DNA of 6,686 nucleotides from an uncultured Rhizobiaceae group bacterium (lineage in GTDB: Bacteria > Pseudomonadota > Alphaproteobacteria > Rhizobiales > Rhizobiaceae): positions 1 to 6,686 of the forward strand of contig CALAIO010000241.1 of NCBI GenBank assembly GCA_937923355.1, given 5' to 3'. Of the stretch, positions 6,540 to 6,686 are shown piece after piece. Each line of letters opens with the position of its first letter. Within the stretch, counting starts at the first letter, position 1. Made by a program: the position numbers and the translations under genes. The notes beneath the pieces were generated by a model. It searched no databases and was not told the DNA's origin. It was given only the letters and a program-made list of their open reading frames with translations.

Positions 6540-6569
6540 TTACGTTACGTTTTTTAAAGTTTTTACGTT
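6540..6569 (+). repeat. Three copies of TTACGTT after pcm
   Basis: TTACGTT occurs at 6540-6546, 6545-6551 (overlapping the first) and 6563-6569, in a T-rich stretch just after the pcm stop. No hairpin accompanies it. It could be a cluster of protein binding sites or chance in AT-rich DNA. Confidence 0.4.
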
Positions 6570-6573
6570 CTTC

Positions 6574-6604
6574 TTAACCGATCAGTAACATTAACAGTCT
6601 TTAA
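6574..6604 (+). promoter_or_regulatory. CtrA-like binding site upstream of the next gene
   Basis: TTAACCGATCAGTAAC at 6574-6589 matches the alphaproteobacterial CtrA consensus TTAA-N7-TTAAC with one mismatch (G for the first T of the second half). A second pair of half sites, TTAA-N6-TTAA, follows at 6591-6604 with a spacer one base short. CtrA is the cell-cycle response regulator of this class. The site lies about 40-70 bases before a possible ATG at 6643. It is a sequence match only, in AT-rich DNA where TTAA is common. Confidence 0.35.
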
Positions 6605-6642
6605 TACATCCAGTAATGAGTATGTGTTTAGAGTAATTTATT

Positions 6643-6686
6643 ATGCGTTTTTGTGTATTGAGTAATCGCATCGCGATGTTTTCCAG
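6643..6686 (+). CDS. Possible start of the next gene (partial)
   Basis: From ATG at 6643 a frame stays open to the end of the window and reads MRFCVLSNRIAMFS. In related genomes surE and pcm are followed by an NlpD-like LysM/M23 peptidase lipoprotein gene, and a short basic N-terminus before a signal helix would fit. The ribosome binding site is weak and only 14 codons are visible, so both start and identity are tentative. The ATG at 6616 and the ATG at 6622 in the same frame end at a TAA within a few codons. Confidence 0.3.
   Translation, partial: MRFCVLSNRIAMFS

Overview
The window is a compact, plus-strand housekeeping block from an alphaproteobacterium, most likely of the Hyphomicrobiales (Rhizobiales). 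The gene order scpA(end)-scpB-[ABC ATPase]-tatA-tatB-tatC-serS-surE-pcm, probably followed by an envelope gene, matches the block known from that order. The TatA, TatB and ScpB sequences carry motifs typical of the group. The DNA looks AT-leaning for Rhizobiales, which suggests a lower-GC lineage; the species cannot be named from the sequence.

Layout: positions 1-59 hold the last codons of what is probably scpA. scpB (62-787) encodes the kleisin-associated subunit of the SMC-ScpAB chromosome condensation complex. An orphan ABC transporter ATPase of the iron/polyamine/sulfate importer type (845-1987) sits between scpB and the tat genes without permease or binding-protein genes. A 178-base gap follows, with a possible tat promoter. 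tatA (2166-2378), tatB (2454-2957) and tatC (2954-3766) together encode the full twin-arginine translocon. serS (3822-5102) encodes seryl-tRNA synthetase. surE (5106-5861) and pcm (5886-6533) encode a survival-type nucleotidase and a divergent member of the protein-isoaspartate methyltransferase family. The last 153 bases hold a short TTACGTT repeat cluster, a CtrA-like site and possibly the start of the next gene.

The genes fall into chromosome organisation (scpAB), Tat export of folded proteins (tatABC), translation (serS) and stress or repair functions (surE, pcm). All point the same way with short gaps, and tatB/tatC overlap by four bases, so much of the region could be co-transcribed. 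The 178-base gap before tatA and the 153-base gap after pcm are the clearest places for new promoters.

I see no mobile element, CRISPR array, tRNA, rRNA or defence system, and no clearly novel system. The points most worth a second look are the orphan ATPase with its cysteine cluster and N-terminal extension, the TTG start and preceding hairpin of tatB, the pentapeptide dibasic tail of TatB, the eroded substrate and post-SAM motifs of Pcm, and the CtrA-like site after pcm.
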